Below, one piece after another: positions 1-7,778 of a stretch of DNA of 64,000 nucleotides. The notes under the pieces were generated by a model. That model saw only the letters and a program-made list of their open reading frames with translations, was not told the origin of the DNA and ran no database searches. Origin of the DNA: Microtetraspora glauca (GTDB taxonomy: Bacteria > Actinomycetota > Actinomycetes > Streptomycetales > Streptomycetaceae); the NCBI GenBank assembly GCA_000721275.1, contig JOFO01000020.1:1-64000 (forward strand). Direction: 5' to 3'. Positions within the stretch are counted from its first letter, which is position 1, and every line of letters starts with the position of its first letter. The position numbers and the translations under genes were made by a program.

Positions 1-110
1 GCGATCGCAAGGCGGAGGAGGGAGTCCATGCGGAGCATCGGCGACCGACGACAACGCGGCGAGCGCGCGTGCCAGGCGTCGCGAGCCCGGCATGATCCGA
101 AAGAGACGGC

Positions 111-953
111 CTAGGGCTCCGCGCCCTCCAGCGCGATCCGGTGCTCGCCCGCGTACACGTTCATGTCCGCCCCGCGCAGGAAGCCGACCAGCGTCAGCCC
201 CGTCTCCGCCGCCAGGTCGACCGCCAGCGACGACGGCGCGGACACCGCGGCGAGCACCGGGATCCCCGCCATCACCGCCTTCTGCGCCAGCTCGAACGAG
301 GCCCGCCCGGACACCAGCAGCACCGCCCGGTCCAGCGGCAGCAGGTCCTCCCGCAGCGCCCGCCCGACCAGCTTGTCGACCGCGTTGTGCCGGCCCACGT
401 CCTCCCGCACGTCCAGCAGCTCGCCGTCCTCCGCGAAGAGCGCCGCCGCGTGCAGGCCGCCCGTCGTGGCGAAGACCTTCTGCGCCGCCCGCAGCCGGTC
501 CGGCAGCCCGGCGAGCAGCGCCGGGGAGACCCGTACCGGGGGAGTGTCGGCGATCGGGAAACGGGCCGTCGTCCGCACCGCGTCCAGGCTCGCCTTGCCG
601 CACAGCCCGCACGACGAGGTCGTGTAGACGTTCCGCTCCAGCGTGATGTCGGGGACGGCGACGCCGGGCGCCAGCTGCACGTCGACCACGTTGTACGTGT
701 TGGTGCCGTCCTCCCTGGCGCCCGCGCAGTACACGATCGACCGGACGTCGGCCGCCGACGCCAGCACCCCCTCGCTCACCAGGAACCCCGCCGCCAGCGC
801 GAAGTCGTCGCCCGGCGTCCGCATCGTGACGGCGATCGGCCGGCCGTTCAGCCGGATCTCCATCGGCTCCTCCGCCACCAGCGTGTCCGGCCGCGCGCTC
901 ACCGCGCCGCCGCGGATCCGCGTGACTCGCCGTCGCTCGGTGACCCGTCCCAT
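111..953 (-). CDS. fdhD: Formate dehydrogenase accessory sulfurtransferase FdhD
   Basis: FdhD moves sulfur from the IscS-type cysteine desulfurase to the molybdenum cofactor so that formate dehydrogenase becomes active; it works in the cytosol. The 280-residue protein has the usual family length. The CxxC sulfur-relay motif (SSCGLCG) lies at about residues 115-118, and the C-terminal half carries the family segments [18 protein letters not shown] and GFLRG. No formate dehydrogenase gene is adjacent, so the client enzyme must be encoded elsewhere. The assignment rests on clear full-length family resemblance. Confidence 0.96.
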   Translation of the reverse strand: MGRVTERRRVTRIRGGAVSARPDTLVAEEPMEIRLNGRPIAVTMRTPGDDFALAAGFLVSEGVLASAADVRSIVYCAGAREDGTNTYNVVDVQLAPGVAVPDITLERNVYTTSSCGLCGKASLDAVRTTARFPIADTPPVRVSPALLAGLPDRLRAAQKVFATTGGLHAAALFAEDGELLDVREDVGRHNAVDKLVGRALREDLLPLDRAVLLVSGRASFELAQKAVMAGIPVLAAVSAPSSLAVDLAAETGLTLVGFLRGADMNVYAGEHRIALEGAEP

Positions 954-1177
954 CCGCGCCGCCCTCGTTTCCCTCGCCGTTCCCGCCCGACCCCGACATT
1001 CTCCGTCACCCCGGCACCCCGCACCGCCCGCCCCACCCGGTGTGCCACCTGACCCCTTGTCACGGTCGGACAGGCGACCCGGGGGAATCTTGGTGGTTTA
1101 CGTCACCTGTTACCCATCAGTCGCTGGCAAGACTGGGTGGCTCCTGCCGCAGAACGAACCATCGAGGGGGTCCCGGG

Positions 1178-2122
1178 ATGACGGGCACTCGCATCGCCGC
1201 GCTCGGGCACTACCAGCCCGCCAAGGTGTTGACCAACCACGACCTGGCCGAGCTGGTCGACACCAGCGACGAGTGGATCCTCAGCCGGGTCGGCATCCGC
1301 ACGCGGCACGTCGCCGGCCCGGAGGAACCCGTCGACGAGCTCGCCGCGCACGCCGCCGGCAAGGCGCTCGCCGCGGCCGGCCTCACGGCCGCCGACATCG
1401 ACTACGTCGTCGTCGCCACCTCCACCGCGATCGACCGCTCGCCCAACACCGCCGCCCGGGTCGCCGCCCGCCTCGGCATGGGCGCCCCCGCCACCCTCGA
1501 CCTCAACGTCGTCTGCGCCGGCTTCACCCACGCCCTCGCCACCGCCGACCACGCGGTCCGCGCCGGGGCCGCCCGCCGCGCCCTCGTCATCGGCGCCGAC
1601 AAGATGACCGAGATCACCGACTGGACCGACCGCACCACCTGCGTCCTCACCGGCGACGGCGCCGGCGCCGCGATCGTCGAGGCCACCGAGACCGACACCG
1701 GCGCCATCGGCCCGGTCCTGTGGGGCTCCGTCCCCGAGATGGGCCACGCCGTCCGCATCGAAGGCACCCCGCCCCGCTTCGCCCAGGAGGGCCAGAGCGT
1801 CTACCGCTGGGCCACCCAGAAGCTCCCCGCCCTCGCCCGCGAGACCTGCGCCCGCTCCGGCATCGCCCCCGAGGACCTGGCCGGCGTCGTCCTCCACCAG
1901 GCCAACCTGCGGATCATCGAACCGCTCGCCGCGAAGATCGGCGCCGTCAACGCCGTCGTCGCCCGCGACGTCGTCGACTCCGGCAACACCTCCGCCGCCT
2001 CCGTCCCCCTCGCCCTCGCCAAGCTCGTCGAGCGCGGCGAGCTGCCGTCCGGCGCCCCCGTCCTCCTCTTCGGCTTCGGCGGCAACCTCTCGTACGCCGG
2101 CCAGGTCGTCCGGGTGCCCTGA
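1178..2122 (+). CDS. FabH-like 3-oxoacyl-ACP synthase III (KAS III family)
   Basis: A 314-residue thiolase-fold condensing enzyme that joins an acyl-CoA starter to malonyl-ACP. The catalytic triad reads as Cys113 (VVCAGF), His240 (LHQAN) and Asn270 (SGNTSA). I start it at the ATG at 1178, preceded by GAGGGGG, rather than at an in-frame codon further upstream. No acyl carrier protein, FabD or FabF sits next to it, so it is not the main fabDHPF locus. It is more likely a stand-alone FabH paralogue with a special starter, or a 2-alkanoyl-type synthase. The class is certain, the substrate unknown. Confidence 0.88.
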   Translation: MTGTRIAALGHYQPAKVLTNHDLAELVDTSDEWILSRVGIRTRHVAGPEEPVDELAAHAAGKALAAAGLTAADIDYVVVATSTAIDRSPNTAARVAARLGMGAPATLDLNVVCAGFTHALATADHAVRAGAARRALVIGADKMTEITDWTDRTTCVLTGDGAGAAIVEATETDTGAIGPVLWGSVPEMGHAVRIEGTPPRFAQEGQSVYRWATQKLPALARETCARSGIAPEDLAGVVLHQANLRIIEPLAAKIGAVNAVVARDVVDSGNTSAASVPLALAKLVERGELPSGAPVLLFGFGGNLSYAGQVVRVP

Positions 2123-2289
2123 ACGCACCCCCGCGTGCCCCGGACGGCGCAGCGCGCGCGGGGACCGGTGGCGGCGCCCCCGCGCCGCCCCTAGCTTCGA
2201 TCGCGGCGGGGGTCCCGGACGCCGGCCGGCCCCGGACCCGGACGCGGAGCGGCTCCGCGCCCGTGCCCCCGCCGCGACCGGAGGACCGC

Positions 2290-2856
2290 ATGCGCGCGAT
2301 ACGTACCGCTTCCGCCGCCCTGCTGCTCACCGCGGCCACGGCCCTGTCCGCGCCCACGGCCTCCGCCGGTGACGGGACGACCCCGGACGTCACCTCCTTC
2401 GGCTTCTCCGTCACCCCGCGCACCGTCGCCCCCGGCGGCACCGTCACCCTGACCGCGGACGGCTGCGAGGTCCCGTCCGTCACCGTCACCTCGGGGATCT
2501 TCGACACCGTCACCCTCACCGAGGGCCGCCCCGGCACCGCCACCGTCGACGTCGACGCGAAGGCCGGCGCCGCGTACGAGATCGCCTTCGACTGCAAGGG
2601 CGAGCGCGGCACCGCCACCCTGACCGTCGCCCACGGCACCACCCCGCCGGCCCCGGTCACCCCGGCCGACCCGTCCGTCCCGCCGCCCGCCCCGCGCAAA
2701 GGCGTCAAGGCCGGCTTCGGCGGCTCCACCGGCTCCACCGGCTCCGACGCGCTCGGCGCGGCCGCACTGGCCGCCGGCACCGCCCTCATCGCCGGGGCCC
2801 TGGGCGCCGCCGTCGTCCTCACCCGCCGCCGCGGCCGGACCGGCGACCGCCCCTGA
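2290..2856 (+). CDS. Secreted, membrane-anchored protein paired with a class F sortase
   Basis: A 188-residue protein with a signal peptide (cleavage near ALSAPTASA, about residue 26), a beta-rich extracellular domain of roughly 100 residues containing two cysteines, and a Pro/Thr-rich linker. A Gly/Ser/Thr stretch (GFGGSTGSTGS), one hydrophobic segment and an RRRGR tail follow. I see no LPxTG-type sorting signal, so it is probably a plain membrane-anchored surface protein. It stands 81 bases upstream of a class F sortase, a pairing that recurs in Streptomyces. The role is unknown; the linker and terminal helix suggest a stalked cell-surface domain. Confidence 0.75.
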   Translation: MRAIRTASAALLLTAATALSAPTASAGDGTTPDVTSFGFSVTPRTVAPGGTVTLTADGCEVPSVTVTSGIFDTVTLTEGRPGTATVDVDAKAGAAYEIAFDCKGERGTATLTVAHGTTPPAPVTPADPSVPPPAPRKGVKAGFGGSTGSTGSDALGAAALAAGTALIAGALGAAVVLTRRRGRTGDRP

Positions 2857-2937
2857 GACGGCCCCTCCGCCCCGGTGTGACGAGGTCCGGGGCGGAGGGG
2901 CGACCAGCACCGCACCCCAGCCGAGGAGGCCGAGCCC

Positions 2938-3573
2938 GTGGAGAGCGCGTACGGCCGCCGCGGCGCCTGGGGCGTCGTCGCGGTCCTCCTCCTCGCCGGT
3001 GTCCACCTCGTCCGCGGCGGTACGGAACAGCTCACCGCCGCCGGCCCGCCCCGGCCCCTCGTGGCGGACGCCCCGGCGGCCCCCGCGCCGCCCCCGCCCC
3101 CGGCCCGCCCGGGCCTCCCGGCCGCCGCCCCGCTCGCCGTCACGATCCCCGCGCTCGGCGTGGACGCCCCGCTCACCGGCGTCGGCCTGGACGCCGACGG
3201 CTGGATCGAGGCCCCGCCGCCCGAGCACCCCGGCCGGGCCGGCTGGTACACCGGCGCCGTCACCCCCGGCGAACCCGGCACCGCCGTCGTCGTCGGCCAC
3301 GTCGACACCCCCACAGGCCCGGCCGTCTTCCACGCCCTGGGCTCCCTCACCCGCGGCCGGACGGTCGAGATCCGCCGGGCCGACGGCCGGACCGCCGTCT
3401 TCACCGTCCACGGCGTCGAACTGGTCCCGAAGGACGGCTTCCCCGCCGACCGCGTCTACGCCTCCACCGGCACCCCCGAACTCCGCGTGATCACCTGCGG
3501 CGGTCCCTACACCCGCGCCGCCGGCTACACCGGCAACGTCGTCGTCTCCGCCCGCCTCACCGCCGTCCGCTGA
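2938..3573 (+). CDS. Class F sortase
   Basis: A 211-residue membrane-tethered transpeptidase-fold enzyme. It has an N-terminal hydrophobic anchor (about residues 11-26), a Pro/Ala-rich stalk and a sortase domain from about residue 66. His121 (VVGHVDTP) and Cys187 (VITCGG) are the visible catalytic residues. The arginine usually found after the cysteine is not at the canonical place; Arg193 is a candidate. The GTG start at 2938 follows GAGGAGG. The gene follows the anchored surface protein at 2290 and probably shares its transcript. Confidence 0.88.
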   Translation: MESAYGRRGAWGVVAVLLLAGVHLVRGGTEQLTAAGPPRPLVADAPAAPAPPPPPARPGLPAAAPLAVTIPALGVDAPLTGVGLDADGWIEAPPPEHPGRAGWYTGAVTPGEPGTAVVVGHVDTPTGPAVFHALGSLTRGRTVEIRRADGRTAVFTVHGVELVPKDGFPADRVYASTGTPELRVITCGGPYTRAAGYTGNVVVSARLTAVR

Positions 3574-3690
3574 CCTGACGTATTCCGGTCAGGGACTGGC
3601 CTGGACCAACGCCCCGGGGAGAAGGTGGGACCCGGAGCGGGCGTCGGGGGGCGCCAGGCTCCAGGCCGCCGAGGCGGCATCCCCGGGGAT

Positions 3691-3750
3691 GGGCGGTCCC
3701 CGTGCGCCCGGGTCGCGGCCCGGGGTCCACCCGGCGCACGGGACCGCCCC
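3691..3750 (+). terminator. Long GC-rich hairpin after the sortase gene
   Basis: Bases 3691-3708 pair with 3733-3750 over about 17 pairs with a single bulged base, and a second inner hairpin of CCCGGG type fits between the arms. It lies about 120 bases past the sortase stop codon and just before the tRNA promoter, so a transcription terminator is the simplest reading. No U-tract follows, as is usual in Streptomyces. Confidence 0.5.
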
Positions 3751-3788
3751 CTCCCACCCACCCCACGACTGACCACGGAAAACGCCGG

Positions 3789-3817
3789 TGAAAGCGCCCG
3801 CGAACCCCTGGTAGAGT
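3789..3817 (+). promoter_or_regulatory. Probable tRNA promoter
   Basis: A GTGAAA hexamer (3789-3794) and TAGAGT (3812-3817) are separated by 17 bases, which fits a vegetative sigma promoter. The RNA would begin around 3824 and have a short leader before the tRNA-Leu sequence at 3864. The promoter looks intact even though the tRNA is not. Confidence 0.5.
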
Positions 3818-3863
3818 TATCCATGTCGCCGCGGGGAACACCCCGCGAGCCGACAGACACCTT

Positions 3864-3923
3864 GTCCGGGTGGCGGAATGGCAGACGCGCTAGCTTGAGG
3901 TGCTAGTGCCCTTTATCGGGCGT
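3864..3923 (+). pseudogene. Truncated tRNA-Leu (anticodon GAG), 3' third missing
   Basis: The sequence carries the 5' acceptor strand GTCCGGG, the D-arm, and an anticodon stem CTAGC/GCTAG around a seven-base loop with anticodon GAG (3897-3899). A complete long variable arm (GCCC...GGGC) follows. After 3923 the homology stops. No T-arm (GGTTCAA-type) or 3' acceptor strand follows; the sequence instead runs straight into the leader of the next gene. As written it cannot fold into a tRNA. The break is either a real deletion, perhaps with an intact copy elsewhere, or an assembly error. Confidence 0.8.
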
Positions 3924-3971
3924 CCGTGCCTACGCTGGGAGGATCCCTCTCGGGGAGCGGGGAGGCGTGCC

Positions 3972-4646
3972 ATGCGCGACGCGAACGGGTCCGGCTCCGG
4001 CACACCCCCGTCCGGGCCGCCGCCCGGACCCCTCACCGGATCCACCGCCCGGCCGCCGCGCCGCCGCGGGTGGCTGCCCGCCCTGATCGGGGTGCTCGTC
4101 CTCGCCGTCGGCGTCGCCGGCCTGCTCGCCGGCACCGGCGCGTTCCGGGGCGGCGACGGCGGGGAGACCCCCGCGCCGCCCGCCCCCTCGTCGGCGGCCG
4201 GGACCACCACCGCCTCCGGCACCCCGCCGCCGGGTACGAGCCCGGCCGCCGGACTGCTGCCCTTCGGCCGGACCCACCGCTTCCCCTACGGGGTCGAGGT
4301 GACGGTCTCCGCCCCCGAGCGGTTCACCCCGGCGGACACCTCGGCCGGGCACAAGGACGGGAACATCGCGGTGAAGGTCGAGGTGACCGTCCGTAACGGC
4401 TCCGGGGAACGGCTCGACCTCGTCACGGTGGTGGTGCGGGGCCGGGACGGCGACGGGCGCGAGGCGGTCCGCGTGTTCGACGCCGGGCAGAACGTCATGG
4501 CGCTCTCCGGCGGCCTGCTCCCCGGGCGGAAGGCCGTCGCCGACCACGGCTTCGACCTGCCGCCCGCCGCGGCCGACCCGTTCGAGGTCGAGGTGAACGT
4601 CGGCTTCGACGGCGACTCCGCCTTCTGGGGCGGCGCGGTGCCGTGA
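3972..4646 (+). CDS. DUF4352-type membrane-anchored protein
   Basis: A 224-residue protein with a Gly/Pro-rich cytosolic start, an RRR patch and one transmembrane helix at about residues 33-52. A Pro/Thr/Ala-rich linker and an extracellular beta-sandwich follow, with features of DUF4352 (a conserved VEVTVRNGSGE strand and the closing VNVGFD...FWGG segment). The ATG at 3972 follows GGGGAGG. The family is widespread on Gram-positive surfaces and has no settled function. An in-frame opening upstream would run through the tRNA remnant and was not used. Confidence 0.72.
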   Translation: MRDANGSGSGTPPSGPPPGPLTGSTARPPRRRGWLPALIGVLVLAVGVAGLLAGTGAFRGGDGGETPAPPAPSSAAGTTTASGTPPPGTSPAAGLLPFGRTHRFPYGVEVTVSAPERFTPADTSAGHKDGNIAVKVEVTVRNGSGERLDLVTVVVRGRDGDGREAVRVFDAGQNVMALSGGLLPGRKAVADHGFDLPPAAADPFEVEVNVGFDGDSAFWGGAVP

Positions 4647-4652
4647 CCGCGC

Positions 4653-5363
4653 TCAGTCCTTCCGCGCCACCACCAGCCGGCAGTGGGGGCTGCCGTCCGG
4701 GCGGTGGCCGAAGGGGGCGAGGGGCTGGTGGGTGACGGTGAAGCCGGACTCCTCCAGGCGGGCGCGGACGTCCGGGAGGCGGAAGGTGCGGTAGTACATG
4801 ACGAAGCGGGGGCGCCAGACGGCGTTGCGGACGCGCATCGCCGCGTCGAAGGCCCACAGGGTCCAGTAGGCGCGGGAGCCGACCGGCGGCGGGGCCGGGA
4901 GGGGGAAGGCGAAGGTGCCGCCGGGGCGGAGGGAGGCGTGCACCTGGGCGAAGAGGGTGCGCTGGGCGTCGGGGAGGAAGTGGCCGAAGGCGCCGAAGCT
5001 GACCGCCAGGTCGAAGGCGGGGGCGAAGGGCAGGGCCAGGGCGTCGGCGCGGACCAGGGTCGCCGCGGGGTGCCGGCGCCGGGCCTCGGCCAGCATGTTC
5101 GTACTGAAGTCGACTCCGGCGACGCGGCCCGCGCAGACCGAGCGGAGCACGCGGAGCCCGGCACCGGTGCCGCAGCACACGTCCAGGCCGGACGTGAACG
5201 GGCCCAGCTCCGCCAGGGCGTCGGCCACCGCCGTGAGGACGCGGTCCGGGGTGCGGAAGGGCGTGGCGTCGAAGGCGGGCGCCAGGAGGTCGTAGCCGTG
5301 CTCGACCGAGGAGAGCGCCTGCCGGGTCAGTTCGCGGAGGGTCGGGCCCTGCGGGGTGAACAT
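4653..5363 (-). CDS. Class I SAM-dependent methyltransferase
   Basis: A 236-residue Rossmann-fold methyltransferase. Motif I is LDVCCGTGAG (about residues 60-69), followed by the acidic strand end GVDFS and the post-motif region VRADALALPF. The region after motif III contains a conserved LRPGG turn. The substrate cannot be read from the sequence. It converges on the DUF4352 gene with only a few bases between their stop codons. Confidence 0.85.
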   Translation of the reverse strand: MFTPQGPTLRELTRQALSSVEHGYDLLAPAFDATPFRTPDRVLTAVADALAELGPFTSGLDVCCGTGAGLRVLRSVCAGRVAGVDFSTNMLAEARRRHPAATLVRADALALPFAPAFDLAVSFGAFGHFLPDAQRTLFAQVHASLRPGGTFAFPLPAPPPVGSRAYWTLWAFDAAMRVRNAVWRPRFVMYYRTFRLPDVRARLEESGFTVTHQPLAPFGHRPDGSPHCRLVVARKD

Positions 5364-5397
5364 GGCACCGACTCTACGCAGCCGGGGCGCCCCGCGG

Positions 5398-5838
5398 TCA
5401 CAGCGCGCTGCGCACCTGCGGCGCCGGCCAGGCCGGGGCGATGCCGGTGAGCTGGCAGACCAGCAGGTAGAGCGGGATCGGCGGGCTGTAGGGCGAGGTG
5501 CCGTCCGGGTGGTGGATCAGGCGGGGGCCGCGGTCGGGGATCTCGGCGCCGGGCGCGTAACAGGAGGGCATCGGCCAGACCAGGTCGAGGTCGGAGCCGG
5601 CCGGGACGAGCCACCACCACCAGTCGGTGTCGGCGTACACGCAGCCCTTGGCGGGCAGCCGGGAGAGGATCTTGAAGCCGAAGCGGGCGGGGACGCCGAC
5701 GGCGTCGCACCCGAGGCCGGTGGTGAGCCCGGTGGGGACGGCGAGGCGGGTGGCGGCGACGGCGGGGCCGTGACCGGGGCCCTGCTCGGGGGAGCGGCGG
5801 GCGCGGGGGGCGAGGAGGGTCGCCATCGACTTCAGCAT
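5398..5838 (-). CDS. Conserved Streptomyces protein of unknown function
   Basis: A 146-residue protein that I cannot assign. It is rich in Trp and Pro, with the stretch DTDWWWWLVP and a HHPDGTSPYSPP segment, and has no signal peptide or clear membrane segment. It starts at 5838 inside the last codons of the ATP-binding protein upstream, overlapping it by seven bases, so the two are almost surely co-translated. The downstream partner of an anti-sigma-type ATPase is often of this kind in Streptomyces. A regulatory or adaptor role is only a guess from context. Confidence 0.7.
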   Translation of the reverse strand: MLKSMATLLAPRARRSPEQGPGHGPAVAATRLAVPTGLTTGLGCDAVGVPARFGFKILSRLPAKGCVYADTDWWWWLVPAGSDLDLVWPMPSCYAPGAEIPDRGPRLIHHPDGTSPYSPPIPLYLLVCQLTGIAPAWPAPQVRSAL

Positions 5839-6338
5839 GGCTCCCCCAGGGCGAGCGGAAGCTCCGCCCAGACGATCTGGGCCGTGCCGTGGCCGGTGCG
5901 CTCGGCACCCCAGGCCGCGCACAGCGCGTCGACGATGAGCAGGCCCCGGCCGCGTTCGTCCGCGCCGCAGTCGCGTATCCGGGGGCCGGCCGGACCGCCC
6001 TCGTCCCGTACGGCGACGCGGAGGGCTTCGGCGCCCTCGCGGACCTCGCAGACGATCCGGCTGCTGGCGGTGTGCAGCACCGCGTTGGTGACCAGTTCCG
6101 AGACGACCAGGGCGGCCGTGTCGCGTATCTCGGCTCCGCAGCCCCAGAGGGCCAGCCGTTCCTCGGTGAGGTGGCGGGCGCGGCTCACGGACTCGGTGCG
6201 GGCGGGCAGCTCGAAGGCCATGCGGCGGAGGGGGGCGCGGTGGAGCGGGTCCCGGTGGTGCGGCTCGCGGTACCGGGTGTCGTGGGAGGCGGGATCGTGG
6301 CGGGTCTGCGGGCGCTGGGCCATGACTCGGGGGCTCAT
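5832..6338 (-). CDS. Anti-sigma-factor-type ATP-binding protein (HATPase_c)
   Basis: A histidine-kinase-like ATPase domain of the RsbW/SpoIIAB type. The N-box is SELVTNAVLHT and the G-box is DERGRGLLIVDAL, both intact. I chose the ATG at 6338, giving 168 residues; a second ATG at 6323 and longer openings to 6557 are possible. The basic, His/Arg-rich N-terminus is unlike the compact sigma-factor antagonists. It is divergent from an XRE/DUF397 pair, an arrangement repeated at 18 kb and typical of Streptomyces developmental regulators such as the whiJ/abaA-type loci. Confidence 0.85.
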   Translation of the reverse strand: MSPRVMAQRPQTRHDPASHDTRYREPHHRDPLHRAPLRRMAFELPARTESVSRARHLTEERLALWGCGAEIRDTAALVVSELVTNAVLHTASSRIVCEVREGAEALRVAVRDEGGPAGPRIRDCGADERGRGLLIVDALCAAWGAERTGHGTAQIVWAELPLALGEPC

Positions 6339-6489
6339 GAGACCTGAGGGCTGCGCGTTACCAGAGGCCACGACCGGTTCCTCACAACAGTGGGCAGGGC
6401 TGCCGTACGTCGCTGTCGCCGGGGCCCGGGGGAGGCGCACCGGCGGCAGCCTGTACTGGTTCACCGGAACACTGTCCTCCTGACTCGGA

Positions 6490-6526
6490 CACTTGGCAAG
6501 TGGCACTCTGAAAATTGCAGAGTGCC
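6490..6526. promoter_or_regulatory. Two abutting palindromes: probable XRE operator
   Basis: CACTTG-G-CAAGTG (6490-6502) runs directly into a perfect nine-base inverted repeat, GGCACTCTG (6502-6510) and CAGAGTGCC (6518-6526), with an A/T-rich seven-base centre. Both lie between the start codons of the divergent ATP-binding protein and the XRE regulator. This is where an autoregulatory operator would act on both promoters. Confidence 0.65.
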
Positions 6527-6589
6527 GTGTTCTCTCTGGCGCGGTCTCGTGGCACACTCATCGAAACAGCGCGTCGGGGAGGTCTGAGA

Positions 6590-7465
6590 GTGAGCGAGCC
6601 GCGGTCCGCCCCCACGGTGGGGCAGGTCGTCCTCGGCCGGCGTCTGCAGGATCTGCGCGAGCGCGCGGGCCTCAAGCGCGAGGAGGCCGCCAAGGTCCTC
6701 CACGTCGCCCCGGCCACGATCCGCCGCATGGAGACCGCCGAGGTCGCGCTGAAGATCCCGTACGTCCAGCTGCTGCTGAAGGCGTACGGGGTCGTCGACG
6801 CCGAGGCGGAGGCGTTCGTCGCCCTCGCCGAGGAGGCCAACCTGCCCGGCTGGTGGCAGCGGTTCCACGACGTGCTGCCCGGCTGGTTCTCCATGTACGT
6901 CAGCCTGGAGGGGGCCGCGAGCCTCATCCGGTCCTACGAGCCCCAGTTCGTGCCCGGTCTCTTCCAGACCGAGGCGTACGCCCGCGCCATCCTGCGCAGC
7001 GGAGCGGTCGGCGGCGGCGGTGACGCCGCGCGCGAGGAGGACATCGAGCGCCATGTGGCCCTGCGGATGGAGCGTCAGTCCCTGCTGACCCGGGAGGACG
7101 CCCCGAAGTTCTGGGTGATCATGGACGAGACGGTGTTCCGCCGGCCGGTCGGCGACGGGCCCGAGGTGATGCGCGACCAGCTCGACCGGCTGCTCGAAGC
7201 GTCCGAGCAGCCGAACGTCACCCTGCAGATCGCGGAGTTCGCGTCCGGCCACCACCCCGGCACGTACGGTCCCTTCGTCCTCTTCCGCTTCGCCATGCCC
7301 GAACTCCCGGACATGGTCTACAGCGAGTACCTGACCGGCGCCGTCTACCTCGACGCGCGCCCCGAGGTGGCGTCCCACCTGGAGGTCATGGACCGGATGG
7401 CGGCGCAGGCCGCGACTGCACAACGCACGAAGGAGATCCTCCGGGATCTCCGCAAGGAGCTGTGA
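6590..7465 (+). CDS. XRE-family regulator with DUF5753 domain
   Basis: A 291-residue protein. The N-terminal helix-turn-helix (about residues 10-65) includes REEAAKVLHVAPATIRRME, and a DUF5753 domain (about residues 95-285) carries the typical EPQFVPGLFQTEAYARA segment. The GTG start at 6590 is preceded by GGGGAGGT. The next gene, a DUF397 protein, starts at the base after its stop codon. Such pairs control development and antibiotic output in Streptomyces (whiJ-like). The DUF5753 protein is thought to act as repressor and DUF397 as its partner or antagonist. The palindromes just upstream are its likely operator. Confidence 0.92.
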   Translation: MSEPRSAPTVGQVVLGRRLQDLRERAGLKREEAAKVLHVAPATIRRMETAEVALKIPYVQLLLKAYGVVDAEAEAFVALAEEANLPGWWQRFHDVLPGWFSMYVSLEGAASLIRSYEPQFVPGLFQTEAYARAILRSGAVGGGGDAAREEDIERHVALRMERQSLLTREDAPKFWVIMDETVFRRPVGDGPEVMRDQLDRLLEASEQPNVTLQIAEFASGHHPGTYGPFVLFRFAMPELPDMVYSEYLTGAVYLDARPEVASHLEVMDRMAAQAATAQRTKEILRDLRKEL

Positions 7466-7702
7466 ATGGATCGCATATACAACGGCATGCCCGCCGCGGA
7501 GCTCGGTGCCGAGGGATGGCACAAGCCCTGGAGCGGCGGGAACGGGGGCAACTGCGTGGAGGCCATGAAGCTGGCCGACGGCAGGGTCGCCGTGCGACAG
7601 TCCGCAGACCCTGAAGGACCGGCGCTCATCTACACCCACGGCGAGATCGCCGCGTTCATCGCGGGGGCCAAATCCGGCCAGGCTGACTTCCTGCTCACCT
7701 GA
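7466..7702 (+). CDS. DUF397 protein
   Basis: A 78-residue protein of the DUF397 family. It has the WHKPWSGGNGGNCVEA start, the VAVRQSADPEGPALIY middle and a C-terminal helix (EIAAFIAGAKSGQADFLL). The start codon directly follows the TGA of the XRE gene, so translation is coupled. Members act with the neighbouring XRE/DUF5753 protein, probably as antagonists in a toxin-antitoxin-like or developmental switch. The biochemical action is not settled. Confidence 0.92.
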   Translation: MDRIYNGMPAAELGAEGWHKPWSGGNGGNCVEAMKLADGRVAVRQSADPEGPALIYTHGEIAAFIAGAKSGQADFLLT

Positions 7703-7778
7703 CCCTTCCGCACCGCCCCTACCGTCACGTAACTCTTGTAGCAGCGCCACCCGTTCGTCCCGACCAGGAGAGCCGACG

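Noticed and set aside
28..114. 28-codon ORF with a good ribosome site (GGAGGAGGG) opposite the end of fdhD
   Set aside because: Third-position GC is low for this genome, the codons CGA and CAA are rare, and the peptide has no recognisable features; probably chance.
2938..3573. Class E housekeeping sortase
   Set aside because: Length, the VITCGG active-site context and the Pro/Ala-rich stalk fit the class F group; no LPxTG substrate is visible nearby.
3900..3971. In-frame upstream extension of the DUF4352 gene
   Set aside because: It would read through the tRNA remnant; the ATG at 3972 has its own ribosome site and gives a normal membrane-protein start.
4020..4032. CCCGGAC in the coding sequence as the missing 3' acceptor strand of the tRNA
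   Set aside because: It is over 100 bases away, in frame of a coding gene, and no T-arm lies nearby; such a heptamer is expected by chance in this DNA.
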